64,000 nucleotides of DNA from Vibrio palustris (GTDB lineage: Bacteria > Pseudomonadota > Gammaproteobacteria > Enterobacterales > Vibrionaceae): NCBI RefSeq assembly GCF_024346995.1, contig NZ_AP024888.1, positions 372,001-436,000 of the forward strand, given 5' to 3'. Of the stretch, positions 56,227 to 64,000 are shown in pieces. The position numbers were made by a program, and so were the translations under genes. The notes below the pieces were generated by a model. It saw only the letters and a list, made by a program, of their open reading frames with translations, was not told where the DNA came from and made no database searches. Every line of letters starts with the position of its first letter. Position 1 is the first letter of the stretch.

Positions 56227-56490
56227 TTTTAGCATAACTTTTACATTGTGGTAGTTAGGTAAGTAAAGCAAGCACATGTATCGACAACAAGACGAGTATG
56301 TAAGCAAGGTGTTAGTCGTTAGTAAGTCTTGATACAGAGTAGCGTGAAGAGCAGGTCAATTGTGGGTAGTTGACTTATCATGTGTCAATTCATCAAGCAT
56401 ATGACATTCGCACTTCGTCATATCGTCATATACATTAAGCGCTGGTGGGAGAGATAACTCCTAAAGTGTTACTCTAATTTGTTGATGGTT

Positions 56491-57444
56491 ATGCGTTTAT
56501 ATACTCTAGATAGTTTAAAAGCGATCGCGGCGTTTTTCGTCATTACTCTTCATGTTGGGTTATATCATGATCTGTCACCCATTTATGGTGAAGTCATTCG
56601 ATTGACTGGCCGTTGGGCTGTCCCGTTTTTCTTTATGGCCACAGGATACTTCATTGGCGTAAAGCAGCTTGAAGCTCATATGCCGAAACATGCGATAAAA
56701 ATTGGCAAAATTTTCATTATTACGTCTTTAATTTATATTCCATATTCCTATCTTAAACATGATTTTAGTATGGAACATATTGCGTCTAGGGCTTCATCAG
56801 ATACGTTAATCATGTCTGGTATGTCGTTTCATCTATGGTATTTGTCGTCACTGTTTTTTGGCCTAATCACATTCTATGTGTTGCATTATCGCTTGAGCAC
56901 AAAAAGTATGCTCACACTCAGCATGTTAATTATCAGTGGCTATTTCATCGTGGATCTTTACCCATCAATTACCGAACATGAAAATTGGGTACGACACTTA
57001 ATATCGATCCCGTGTTTATTCTTTGGCTATCGTTTGAGCCGAGTGAACGCTGAGTCGATTTCATTACCGTTAACAACGAGTGTTGCATTACTGAGTTTGG
57101 CTGGAATGTATGTATTGCCATATTATTTAGATGGCGATCAGACTCGGGATATCATGTTACGCCAGTTTCCAATCTTCGTGATTCCATTTTGTATGGTATT
57201 ACTATTACTTGCGATTAAACTTAATGCTAATGATAACCCTGTTGCAAAAGTCGGGCGAGATTACTCATTACTGATTTATACCTGTCATCCGATCTTTATG
57301 TATGGTATCGAAACGGTGTTAGCAAAACATAATATGGATAGCGACATCGTTATCGCCCTGGCAACGTTTGTAGTTGCAACTGGTTTTGCAGTACTCTTAA
57401 AACGCGTATGTAGGCCAGCATTTAGAGTATTGAATGGTGGGTAA
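56491..57444 (+). CDS. Acyltransferase-3 family membrane protein
   Basis: A 317-residue protein with about 10 hydrophobic segments. The family motif is MRLYTLDSLKAIAAFFVITLHV (residues 1-22, catalytic His in LHVG) followed by RWAVPFFFMATGYFIG. These enzymes (WecH, OafA) acetylate surface sugars or lipids. Codons at 56479-56491 include several possible starts; the Met at 56491 begins the family pattern. No polysaccharide gene is adjacent, so the target is open. It converges on a YrbL-like gene. Confidence 0.84.
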   Translation: MRLYTLDSLKAIAAFFVITLHVGLYHDLSPIYGEVIRLTGRWAVPFFFMATGYFIGVKQLEAHMPKHAIKIGKIFIITSLIYIPYSYLKHDFSMEHIASRASSDTLIMSGMSFHLWYLSSLFFGLITFYVLHYRLSTKSMLTLSMLIISGYFIVDLYPSITEHENWVRHLISIPCLFFGYRLSRVNAESISLPLTTSVALLSLAGMYVLPYYLDGDQTRDIMLRQFPIFVIPFCMVLLLLAIKLNANDNPVAKVGRDYSLLIYTCHPIFMYGIETVLAKHNMDSDIVIALATFVVATGFAVLLKRVCRPAFRVLNGG

Positions 57445-57539
57445 TAGATAGCAAGCTAGCAACATCGACACCGTGCGATGGAGAAATCTAGGTGTCGATG
57501 TAAAGCGGTTCAAAGGGGAGAACGATATAACAGTGTTCG

Positions 57540-58103
57540 TTACCCTTCCATCATGGCAGTACGTTTTTTCATACCTTTCACAACGTGTTTACTCTTATGT
57601 TTCGCTAAAGGGCGTAACAGCATACGACATAGCGCTTTCATGCCCATATCTCGTGGGCCAAAGCCATCAATCAAGATAGGCGTAAACGTTCCATCTTGTT
57701 CTTTGCGCATCAAGATATTTTGAATGCCATCATCGTGAAGTAACACGCTATTTTTTAGAACTTGAACTCGTAAGTCATCCACATAAGAAAGTGCTTCTTC
57801 AATCGAGATCATCCCTTCTTCAATGTAGTCTTCTAGACTTTTAGATACTGAACCATCGTGATCCTTGACTATTTCCGTCACGACTCCTTTGCCAAAGTTG
57901 GTATCAATAATACCTTCATAATGAGAAATGAAGTCTAAATTTTGCTTTTTATGATTTTTAAAAAAGACGACTTCCGTAATATTACGGTCTTTCTCTGGAT
58001 TATGATTCACCTTGATGCACAAATTCTTTGAATCTGGGTGCTGGTATACAGTTCGACAACTGCCTTCAGCAAGGTACAAGTTTTCGTTGAGAGTTACATA
58101 CAT
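57540..58103 (-). CDS. YrbL-like kinase-fold protein
   Basis: A 187-residue protein of the YrbL family (PhoP-network protein): LYLAEGSCRTVYQHPDSKNLCIKV at the start with the Lys of a kinase fold, LEDYIEEGMISIEEAL in the middle and the catalytic-loop-like LLHDDGIQNILM followed by LIDGFGPRD, which resembles HRDLKxxNIL and DFG of kinases (D-G-F-G here). Kinase activity is not proven for the family. The start at 58103 gives the family N-terminus; a GTG 9 bp earlier is possible. It is a single-gene unit. Confidence 0.8.
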   Translation of the reverse strand: MYVTLNENLYLAEGSCRTVYQHPDSKNLCIKVNHNPEKDRNITEVVFFKNHKKQNLDFISHYEGIIDTNFGKGVVTEIVKDHDGSVSKSLEDYIEEGMISIEEALSYVDDLRVQVLKNSVLLHDDGIQNILMRKEQDGTFTPILIDGFGPRDMGMKALCRMLLRPLAKHKSKHVVKGMKKRTAMMEG

Positions 58104-58402
58104 AAGCGTCACTATTTTTATTATAAAGTTATGTTTGTAAAAGAGATGGCGAAATGCTGTGTGGAATCACTTCACATCTGTTACCTCTTTACCAAGCTTT
58201 GTGTGATGCACTGAACATGACAAGATATTACTCATTTGGTAGGGCATCGCTTGGCTATTATAACGAATTTATGACAATAAAGTGAACTTTTTTAGAATTG
58301 CGGGGGTTGACGATTTTTGAAGTCCATGGACACCTAAAAAAATAACCAAACAAAGTACCCTGATTATTGTAAGTATGTTGGTTATTGATAACGTAGAAAC
58401 GA

Positions 58403-58432
58403 AAAAAGCCCGCTAATCGATAGCGGGCTTTT
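58403..58432 (-). terminator. Terminator of tRNA-Ser
   Basis: AAAGCCCGCTA / TAGCGGGCTTTT with a short loop just downstream of the tRNA on the minus strand, with a T tract. Confidence 0.88.
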
Positions 58433-58437
58433 AAATG

Positions 58438-58528
58438 TGGCGGAGAGATAGGGATTTGAACCCTAGAACCGCTATTAACGGTTGCCGGTTTTCAAGACCG
58501 GTGCTTTCGACCACTCAGCCATCTCTCC
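58438..58528 (-). tRNA. serT: tRNA-Ser(UGA)
   Basis: On the minus strand GGAGAGATGGCTGAGTGGTC begins a serine tRNA. The 7-bp acceptor stem GGAGAGA pairs with TCTCTCC. The anticodon stem CCGGT/ACCGG encloses CTTGAAA, anticodon TGA. A long variable arm (AACCGTTAATAGCGGTT) precedes the T arm GGTTCAAATCC. The 3' end CCA is encoded (58438-58440). Confidence 0.97.
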
Positions 58529-58856
58529 ATGCGGCGTATATTATGAATTTACAGCGTGGTTGTAAAGTTCAAATGGCCAATAATTTTTTAAGTGTTGCTT
58601 ATTTAATCAAAAGGAGGGGTTTACATAAAATTGACTAAAGGTTGATGTAATTTTTACAGTACATGTGATTTTTTATTAAATTTTTATTTATAAGGCTTTA
58701 TTAATAAAATAATGTTTTATTACTAAGGTGTTGTTTTTAATAATTAAAACACTGTTCAGAATACGCTTGTACGCCCGAAAGTTATTGCGAAAATTTGTGA
58801 TCTAATACAAAATTAGCCCATAGCATTTCTTCCGAATAGAGAATAATGAGGTTTTG
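58529..58856. other. Intergenic, no gene seen
   Basis: AT-rich space between the tRNA and the divergent dehydratase gene. It must contain the tRNA promoter and the dehydratase promoter. No other feature is supported. Confidence 0.5.
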
Positions 58857-59519
58857 ATGAAAGTCGCGGATCTTTTGAAGCATCGTGCTGAAAACTTAGT
58901 GAAGCACACTGAATTCAAGCAATGGATGTCACCTACAGTACGAGAGTATTGGGGGGAGTTTTTAAATAAAGCCAATAATCGCCCTTTGTTCGCATGGGTG
59001 AGAGAGTTTAGTCAACCTGCAAATGAAGATGCAGATCCTATTGTCATGAAGCCTGAAACACAGGCGGTCTATGATGAGTTGTCCGCTCAAATTGGTGAGG
59101 TTATTCATACAGGTGAATGGATGACGATTGATCAGGATAAAATCAATCAATTTGGTGAAGTCACGGAAGATATGCAATGGATTCATACAAATCCAGAAAA
59201 AGCATCAGAGCAATCACCATTTAAAACCACCATCGCTCATGGGTTCTTAACATTGGCTATGTTGCCGAAATTGACAGATAGTGTCGACCCTGAAAATCCA
59301 CAATTTCCTACTGCACGTATGGTTGTGAATATTGGTCTTAACTCAGTAAGGTTTCCTTATCCTGTTAAGTCTGGTAGTCGTGTGCGGGCAGTAAGCACGC
59401 TATCAAAAGTTAAGCCAATTCGTAAAGGCTTAGAAATAGAACGTGAAATTAAAGTTCAAATTGAAGGTATTCGTCGACCCGGTTGTGTAGTCACATCAGT
59501 GATTCAGTTACATTTTTAA
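58857..59519 (+). CDS. MaoC-family dehydratase
   Basis: A 220-residue protein. An N-terminal helical extension (1-70) precedes a hot-dog-fold MaoC/PhaJ domain (75-215): GEWMTIDQDKINQFGEVTED and MQWIHTNPEKA (catalytic Asp/His, D-x-Q-W-I-H), then TTIAHGFLTLAMLPK. It hydrates or dehydrates enoyl-CoA in fatty-acid or PHA metabolism. ATG at 58857 follows GAGG closely; the preceding TTG at 58854 is an alternative. A terminator closes it. Confidence 0.88.
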   Translation: MKVADLLKHRAENLVKHTEFKQWMSPTVREYWGEFLNKANNRPLFAWVREFSQPANEDADPIVMKPETQAVYDELSAQIGEVIHTGEWMTIDQDKINQFGEVTEDMQWIHTNPEKASEQSPFKTTIAHGFLTLAMLPKLTDSVDPENPQFPTARMVVNIGLNSVRFPYPVKSGSRVRAVSTLSKVKPIRKGLEIEREIKVQIEGIRRPGCVVTSVIQLHF

Positions 59520-59538
59520 TGACGTTTGACCAAGAATT

Positions 59539-59570
59539 AAAAAGGAGAGCAGCGATGCTCTCCTTTTTTT
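59539..59570 (+). terminator. Terminator of the MaoC gene
   Basis: AAAAAGGAGAGCA / TGCTCTCCTTTTT with a 4-base loop and T tract. Confidence 0.9.
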
Positions 59571-59614
59571 ATTGATTGAATCATGCGTATTCGATATTAA
59601 TAGTGGATATTTGC

Positions 59615-60442
59615 TCATTTCGCCTCTGCCATCTTTTGGTAGCCATACTGCGCCAGAATCTGCTTAGCGTCGGCTGAGTGGGTATATTCTAGGAACGCAG
59701 TAATCTGTTTTGAATCTTGCTGCGGATAATGCATCAGCAAAAAAGGTCGTGCTAGGGGATAATCACGTTTCGCAATATTATTTGGCGTGCTGGCAATGTG
59801 GTCGATAGTCATCGCGTTAATAGAATGGTCGACCGCGCCAGAGGATATATAGCCAATTGCTTGCTCGTTATGATGGACTAGTGATTTCATCATCGCAGAG
59901 CTATTGACCACGAGCGCATTGCTGGTGATTGTTGATACTTGATGCTCGTTAATCACTTTAATTAAACCAATTAACGTTTCAAAGCTATTCCGTGAATCGG
60001 AAGTCGGCTCTCTTGTGATGACCGCGATTGGTCGATTTGGACCACCGAGTTGTTTCCAATTCGTGATATTACCACGATAAATGTCGAATAATTCTCGCCG
60101 CGATAGGTTAGTCACCGGATTCTTGATGTTAGCAATCATCACTAAACCATCGATTGCCATTGTTTCTACTTTAAGTGTTGATTCTTGCTCTGTTTGAGTT
60201 AAATAATGAGAGCTCAAGGCAATGTCCGCCACGCCTTTTTTGAGCATAGTAATCCCGGAAAGGGAGTTAATCCCTTGAACTGAGATAAAGGTATCGGGAT
60301 TATGTTTTTCAAAGTTTTCAGCTAGTAATTCCACGACTTCTGCGACCGAGGTGGAGCCTGATATGTGTATATCTTGTTGGGCGACGGCAGAGGAAGTAAA
60401 CGATAATATGACAGCAAGGGTCGTAAAACAGAGTCGTAGCAT
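59615..60442 (-). CDS. PstS-like phosphate-binding protein
   Basis: A 275-residue periplasmic protein with a signal peptide (about residues 1-21, cut after AVA). PstS-type blocks are HISGSTSVAEVVELLAENFEK, SGITMLKKGVADIALSS and VITREPTSDSRNSFE (phosphate-site Arg and Ser). No pstC, pstA or pstB lies nearby, so it is a stand-alone binding protein or sensor. ATG at 60442 has AGGAG 7 bp upstream; an ATG/ATT codon further upstream has none. Confidence 0.85.
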   Translation of the reverse strand: MLRLCFTTLAVILSFTSSAVAQQDIHISGSTSVAEVVELLAENFEKHNPDTFISVQGINSLSGITMLKKGVADIALSSHYLTQTEQESTLKVETMAIDGLVMIANIKNPVTNLSRRELFDIYRGNITNWKQLGGPNRPIAVITREPTSDSRNSFETLIGLIKVINEHQVSTITSNALVVNSSAMMKSLVHHNEQAIGYISSGAVDHSINAMTIDHIASTPNNIAKRDYPLARPFLLMHYPQQDSKQITAFLEYTHSADAKQILAQYGYQKMAEAK

Positions 60443-60619
60443 ACAGTGGCTCCTACTGATAAAAATCATTGTTCGTGAATTATGGTTCTATATCTATAGT
60501 GTAGGATACTATGATAAATAGCAGGGCTGTTTTTATGTCGATTGTCGAACTGGATTACAGTTCTTACGAGTAATGTGTGTTAAGACTATGGTTTCGTGAG
60601 ATTAGCAAAGGTAAAAACA

Positions 60620-60979
60620 ATGTCAGTTGTAAACTTGATCTTACATCAACTGGAAAAAGCAGCTGAATTGGCCTGTCATCGTCGCAATCAGAACTTGCCG
60701 TTTGAAGTCGGGACAGCCAATTATGCAGTGGTTGAACAGGGCGTCGTATTTATGCAAAACCACTATAAAATGGATTCGAATCATAGCGATTATAGTAGCG
60801 TTGTCGCAAAAATTACCTATACAGAACATCCGTTATATTGGTCGTTGTGGTTACGACAAGAGACTCAGGGCACTGAGACTTGGATCCCCTATGAGTATTT
60901 AAGTGGAAGTCGCACACTTAAAGAGGTAATAGAGGTTGTGGTTATGGATCCACATAACAGTATTTGGTTTCAAAAATAA
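60620..60979 (+). CDS. DUF3024 protein
   Basis: A 119-residue soluble protein. The pattern NLPFEVGTANYAVVEQGVVFMQNHY, then VAKITYTEHPLYWSLWLRQ and WIPYEYLSGSRTLKEVIEVV resembles DUF3024 proteins of Vibrio. Function unknown. ATG at 60620 follows AAAGGTAAAAACA; a GTG 24 bp earlier is possible. It lies between the divergent PstS-like gene and the convergent rnb. Confidence 0.75.
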   Translation: MSVVNLILHQLEKAAELACHRRNQNLPFEVGTANYAVVEQGVVFMQNHYKMDSNHSDYSSVVAKITYTEHPLYWSLWLRQETQGTETWIPYEYLSGSRTLKEVIEVVVMDPHNSIWFQK

Positions 60980-60980
60980 A

Positions 60981-61006
60981 AAAAGCATTCATGTTTGAAT
61001 GCTTTT
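60981..61006 (+). terminator. Hairpin after the DUF3024 gene
   Basis: AAAAGCATTCA / TGAATGCTTTT with a 4-base loop, 2 bp after the stop. The T tract is four long. Confidence 0.7.
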
Positions 61007-61056
61007 CATGACATTCGCCTTCGAGCAAAGGCGAATGTTAATTGGATGAACGAGAA

Positions 61057-61095
61057 TTAGTCCGCGTTTGGAGCTTCGTCGTTCACGTCTTTTGC
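61057..61095 (-). other. In-frame coding-like tail beyond the rnb stop
   Basis: Immediately after the TAG of rnb (61096-61098) the same minus-strand frame continues for 12 codons, AKDVNDEAPNAD, then TAA at 61057-61059. The tail is acidic, proline-containing and continues the style of the preceding VFADAPEP. It looks like the natural end of the protein cut off by a nonsense codon, but could be chance. Confidence 0.55.
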
Positions 61096-63075
61096 CTATG
61101 GCTCTGGCGCATCAGCAAAAACTTGCACAGGTTTACCAACGATACTGCGATTCTCTTGGTTCACTTCTGATAGTTGCAGTTCAAGTGTATCACCTAGTTG
61201 GAATACGACTTCTTTATCGACCGATACAGTACCGTTATCCCCATTACATTCTAAGCGCTGTTTGTTGGCAAGAATTAAAGAAGCAGGAACAAACGCCATT
61301 GCACCATTGGCAAGTAAACGAACACGCATACCGGCACGGTTGATATCGAAAATCTCACCTTGGTAAACCGTACCTTTTTCAGGTTCATCGGCTAGGGTAC
61401 GAGCATATAGCCAGTCACCGACATTACGCTCTGCCATTTTATGATGTTTACGATGTAGAGCGAGTTCTTCACCTACCGTATCATCAGGCTGTTGAACGGG
61501 TTCTTTACCAAGAATCATGGCTTTTAGAAGACGGTGGTTAATCATATCACCGTATTTTCGAATTGGAGATGTCCAGGTGGCGTAAACCTCCAAGCCCATT
61601 GCGAAATGAGGTAATGGTTGATTCGCAATTTCACTGTAGCTTTGAAATTTACGAATACGGTTATCTAGGTACGATGTTTCTTGGTCGGCTAACCAGCGAC
61701 GTAGTGCAGCGAAGCCTTCAACAGTACTGAAATTTTCTGCGGTTGCATTGGGAGCACCATGCTCAGCCATCAGCTCGACGACTTCCGCTAGTTTTTCTTC
61801 TTTGAAACCTGCGTGAGTGTTAAACACACCGGTTGAGAAGTGTTGGCTTAATGCTTTACCCGCACAGATGTTCGCTGTAATCATTGACTCTTCAACTAGA
61901 CGATTTGCACTGCGGCGCATATCAGCGTGAATCGCGACCACATCGTTGTCGTCGCTCAATTCAAAGCGGTAATCTGGGCGATCTGGGAATACAACAGCAT
62001 TTTTCTGACGCCAATCGGCACGAGCTTTAGAAAAGTCGTAAAGATCAGAGACAACTTTAGCGATGGTTTCAGTCGGTTGCCATTCATCACAATGACCGGT
62101 TTCAAGCCAATCAGACACATTCTCGTAAGCTAAGCGCGCGTGAGATTTCATGTTAGCGGCAAAAAAGCGAATGTCATCGCCAATCACTCCATCTGCACTG
62201 ATCGATACGCTGCAGCATACGGTAGGGCGAATTTCATCTTCCATCAACGAACATAGCTCATCAGCTAAGTCTCGCGGTAACATTGGAATATTACGGCCTG
62301 GGAGATAAATGGTAAAGCCACGTTCACGGGCAACCCTATCCATATTATCTTCTGGAGTAATATACGCCGTCGGATCCGCGATAGCGATGGTGAGATCAAA
62401 ACTACCATCGTCGTTTTTCTTGGCGTAAAGGGCATCATCCATGTCTTTGGTTGAAGCGCCATCGATAGTCACAAACGGGATGTCAGTTAGATCTTCACGA
62501 ACAAGATCCGCATCGTCTTTAAGTGACCATTCGTCAATGCCCATAGGCTCAGAATTCGGTAGATCATTTTTTGCTAATGTGACCCACCAAGGTGCAATCT
62601 TATCATCCGCATCGGTGATTTTTTTTGAGATCTCGACAAAGAAGCCGTTATCGCCTTTCAGCGGGTGACGAATCAAATGCGCAACAACCCAATCGCCTTC
62701 TTTAAAGTCAGCGTTATTCAAGTCTTTACTGGTACGCGCTTTCAGCGATTGTTTTTTTAATTGAGGATGATCGGGCACAACGTTCAACTTGTCTTTGAAC
62801 ATTTTTACTCGACCAATGAAGCGCTCCAACGACGGCTCAAGCAATTCTTGTGGTTCTGCAACTTCTCGTTCTTTTTCAGTACGAACAATGGCCATGACTT
62901 TATCGCCATGCAGACATTTTTTCATGTACGGAGGCGGAATAAAGAAACTATTTTTGCTGTCCACTTCTAGGAAGCCAAAGCCTTTATCCGTTGCTTTGAT
63001 CGTTCCTTCTTTTTTTGGAAGGTTTTCTTGAATGTCCTGCTTTAATTGGGCAAGCAATGGGTTGTCTTGAAACAT
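61096..63075 (-). CDS. rnb: Exoribonuclease II
   Basis: A 659-residue RNase II. Cold-shock domains are at about 20-80 and 85-170, the RNB catalytic domain at about 185-515 and an S1 domain at about 560-645. The catalytic aspartates are in [16 protein letters not shown]. It degrades unstructured RNA from the 3' end in the cytoplasm. Length is slightly over E. coli RNase II (644). The stop is TAG and the same frame continues with 12 more codons before TAA, so the protein may have lost its C-terminal end. The sequence upstream of the start contains an inverted repeat (63094-63119, CCTCTCCC/GGAGGAGG) in the 5' leader. Confidence 0.95.
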   Translation of the reverse strand: MFQDNPLLAQLKQDIQENLPKKEGTIKATDKGFGFLEVDSKNSFFIPPPYMKKCLHGDKVMAIVRTEKEREVAEPQELLEPSLERFIGRVKMFKDKLNVVPDHPQLKKQSLKARTSKDLNNADFKEGDWVVAHLIRHPLKGDNGFFVEISKKITDADDKIAPWWVTLAKNDLPNSEPMGIDEWSLKDDADLVREDLTDIPFVTIDGASTKDMDDALYAKKNDDGSFDLTIAIADPTAYITPEDNMDRVARERGFTIYLPGRNIPMLPRDLADELCSLMEDEIRPTVCCSVSISADGVIGDDIRFFAANMKSHARLAYENVSDWLETGHCDEWQPTETIAKVVSDLYDFSKARADWRQKNAVVFPDRPDYRFELSDDNDVVAIHADMRRSANRLVEESMITANICAGKALSQHFSTGVFNTHAGFKEEKLAEVVELMAEHGAPNATAENFSTVEGFAALRRWLADQETSYLDNRIRKFQSYSEIANQPLPHFAMGLEVYATWTSPIRKYGDMINHRLLKAMILGKEPVQQPDDTVGEELALHRKHHKMAERNVGDWLYARTLADEPEKGTVYQGEIFDINRAGMRVRLLANGAMAFVPASLILANKQRLECNGDNGTVSVDKEVVFQLGDTLELQLSEVNQENRSIVGKPVQVFADAPEP

Positions 63076-63952
63076 TATTTACTCTTATTGGTTGGTCCTC
63101 TCCCTAGCAAAGGAGGAGGTATCCAAAAAAATCACTTAATAACCACTGCGGGTTAGTAAGAATAAACGTTGACTAGAATACATGTCTGGCTAATACACCA
63201 TGATTGAGCTTGAACCGCCACAGTACTTGGTGCATAAAACTGCGGCTAATATTACTAGTTAATCGAAGAAAAGTATATTGTTGGATTTGGCCTGTCAGAG
63301 CGCTATTGTCGGTGGCTTAGGCTAGGCGAAAGTGTCTCAAATGTAGAGGCGAAGAAAGGATGAGCACTACCGAAAAGTGATCAAATAAGCTAACCGTATA
63401 TTTATTGACCCGAATCAGTCTAAAACGCCGCTCACAGAATTGAACCTTGAAGATTAGTCGCTGAACAAATTGATCTTTTTATTTATGTTTTATCACTTCT
63501 ATACAAAATAGAAATCATAAAAAGTTTTTAATTCAATAGTAATCATAAGGTTAATTAATGAGCGAATCAGTAATCTTTGCTTTATCTACCTTTAAAGTAG
63601 TAAATAAAGTTAAACGATTAATTTTGTTTATTTTCTCATCAACGATCAATCACTTAATGAGTAGTGAATACGGAATAGGTGATATTTTGCGCGATAACAG
63701 TAACGGCTTGAAATTGACAGTGGCTATCAAATTTACTTACGAGTTTTAATTTTAAATAATTGATAATTATAGAATTAATTTTTAATGTCCCAGGGTTGTA
63801 TCGGTAGTGATAGGTACTTTTTATTTACAGGTGTGGTTACATGTTGAGCAAAAGGTGTAGAAAACTCACAATAAACCAGAAAAAAAGTTTATATCGTAGT
63901 ATAATGCATTTTCACGCTTTAACTGCCACGTTAAAGCAATAGGAGCGGCACG
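63076..63952. other. Long divergent intergenic region
   Basis: About 880 bp, AT-rich, between rnb and the gene entering at the right edge. It holds a leader hairpin near rnb (63094-63119), a small uncertain open frame (63558-63749) and, just before the right-edge gene, TATAAT at 63900-63905. No RNA gene was recognised. Confidence 0.55.
63558..63749 (+). CDS. Possible small protein, uncertain
   Basis: A 63-codon frame with a plausible ribosome binding site (AAGGTTAATTA before ATG). Composition is hydrophobic in the middle (LILFIFSSTINHLM, possible membrane segment) but no family is recognised. It may be chance in AT-rich DNA. Confidence 0.3.
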   Translation: MSESVIFALSTFKVVNKVKRLILFIFSSTINHLMSSEYGIGDILRDNSNGLKLTVAIKFTYEF

Positions 63953-64000
63953 TTGAAATTCAAGATGTCAATATTTCATCATATAAATGAAATATTTGTG
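63953..64000 (+). CDS. Start of an unidentified gene, cut by the window edge
   Basis: TTG at 63953 follows AGGAGCGGCACG, a strong ribosome binding site, and opens a frame reading MKFKMSIFHHINEIFV to the window end. TATAAT at 63900-63905 is a fitting -10 box. Only 16 codons are visible; the product cannot be named. Confidence 0.55.
   Translation, partial: MKFKMSIFHHINEIFV

Noticed and set aside
1..64000. CRISPR array or prophage
   Set aside because: No regularly spaced direct repeats, cas genes, or phage structural or integrase genes were seen anywhere in the window.

Overview
The window looks like chromosomal DNA of a marine gammaproteobacterium, most likely a Vibrio or a close relative. 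The reasons are moderate GC with many AT-rich intergenic stretches, a dense load of chemotaxis and c-di-GMP genes, TRAP and NhaC/AGCS sodium-coupled transporters, an RNase II with an acidic tail, and integron-type attC sites. The species call is an inference from gene content, not from an alignment.

Layout. 1-4.6 kb: the 3' end of aconitase acnA with its terminator, an outer-membrane beta-barrel protein, a GST-like protein and a small conserved protein. 4.6-15.2 kb: a complete D-glucuronate uptake and entry locus. One operon on the minus strand (dctQ-dctM-GH31 glycosidase-uxuB-uxaC) diverges from dctP-uxuR-uxuA on the plus strand. Palindromes matching the UxuR/ExuR operator form (ATTGGT-N2-ACCAAT) lie in the divergent control region and in front of uxuR. 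UxaC, UxuB and UxuA together convert glucuronate to 2-keto-3-deoxygluconate; the KDG kinase and aldolase are not here. 15.9-18.5 kb: a small array of integron gene cassettes with no integrase. It carries an unusual two-gene cassette (soluble GT51-type transglycosylase plus a polymerase-beta-fold nucleotidyltransferase), a GFA-family protein and a LysE exporter, followed by a broken acetyltransferase. 19-23.5 kb: a DUF2254 membrane protein, then a solute-binding-protein/chemoreceptor pair lying between two decayed IS3-family fragments.

23.6-33.8 kb: a GNAT enzyme, a DHA2 drug exporter with a tandem 17-bp repeat at its start codon, a five-gene peptide/opine-type ABC importer operon, a Tat-exported PhoD-like phosphatase and another GNAT. 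34-43.7 kb: MAPEG protein, zinc alcohol dehydrogenase, histidine phosphatase, NhaC antiporter, a paralogous TldD/TldE protease pair, a RimJ/RimL-like acetyltransferase and an AGCS symporter.

44.2-53.2 kb: a six-gene phosphorelay and c-di-GMP operon (REC-HDOD, CheY-like, CheC-like, PAS histidine kinase, REC-degenerate GGDEF-EAL, REC-degenerate HD-GYP). It converges on a PhnD-like binding protein with a membrane histidine kinase. The six genes and the kinase plausibly form one signalling module setting c-di-GMP level. 53.7-64 kb: HAD phosphatase, YrhK-like protein, a second-type methionine aminopeptidase divergent from a DUF1289 protein, an acyltransferase, a YrbL-like kinase, tRNA-Ser(UGA), a MaoC dehydratase, a PstS-like protein, DUF3024 and rnb (RNase II). 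The rnb stop codon is followed in frame by a coding-like tail. The window ends inside the first codons of another gene.
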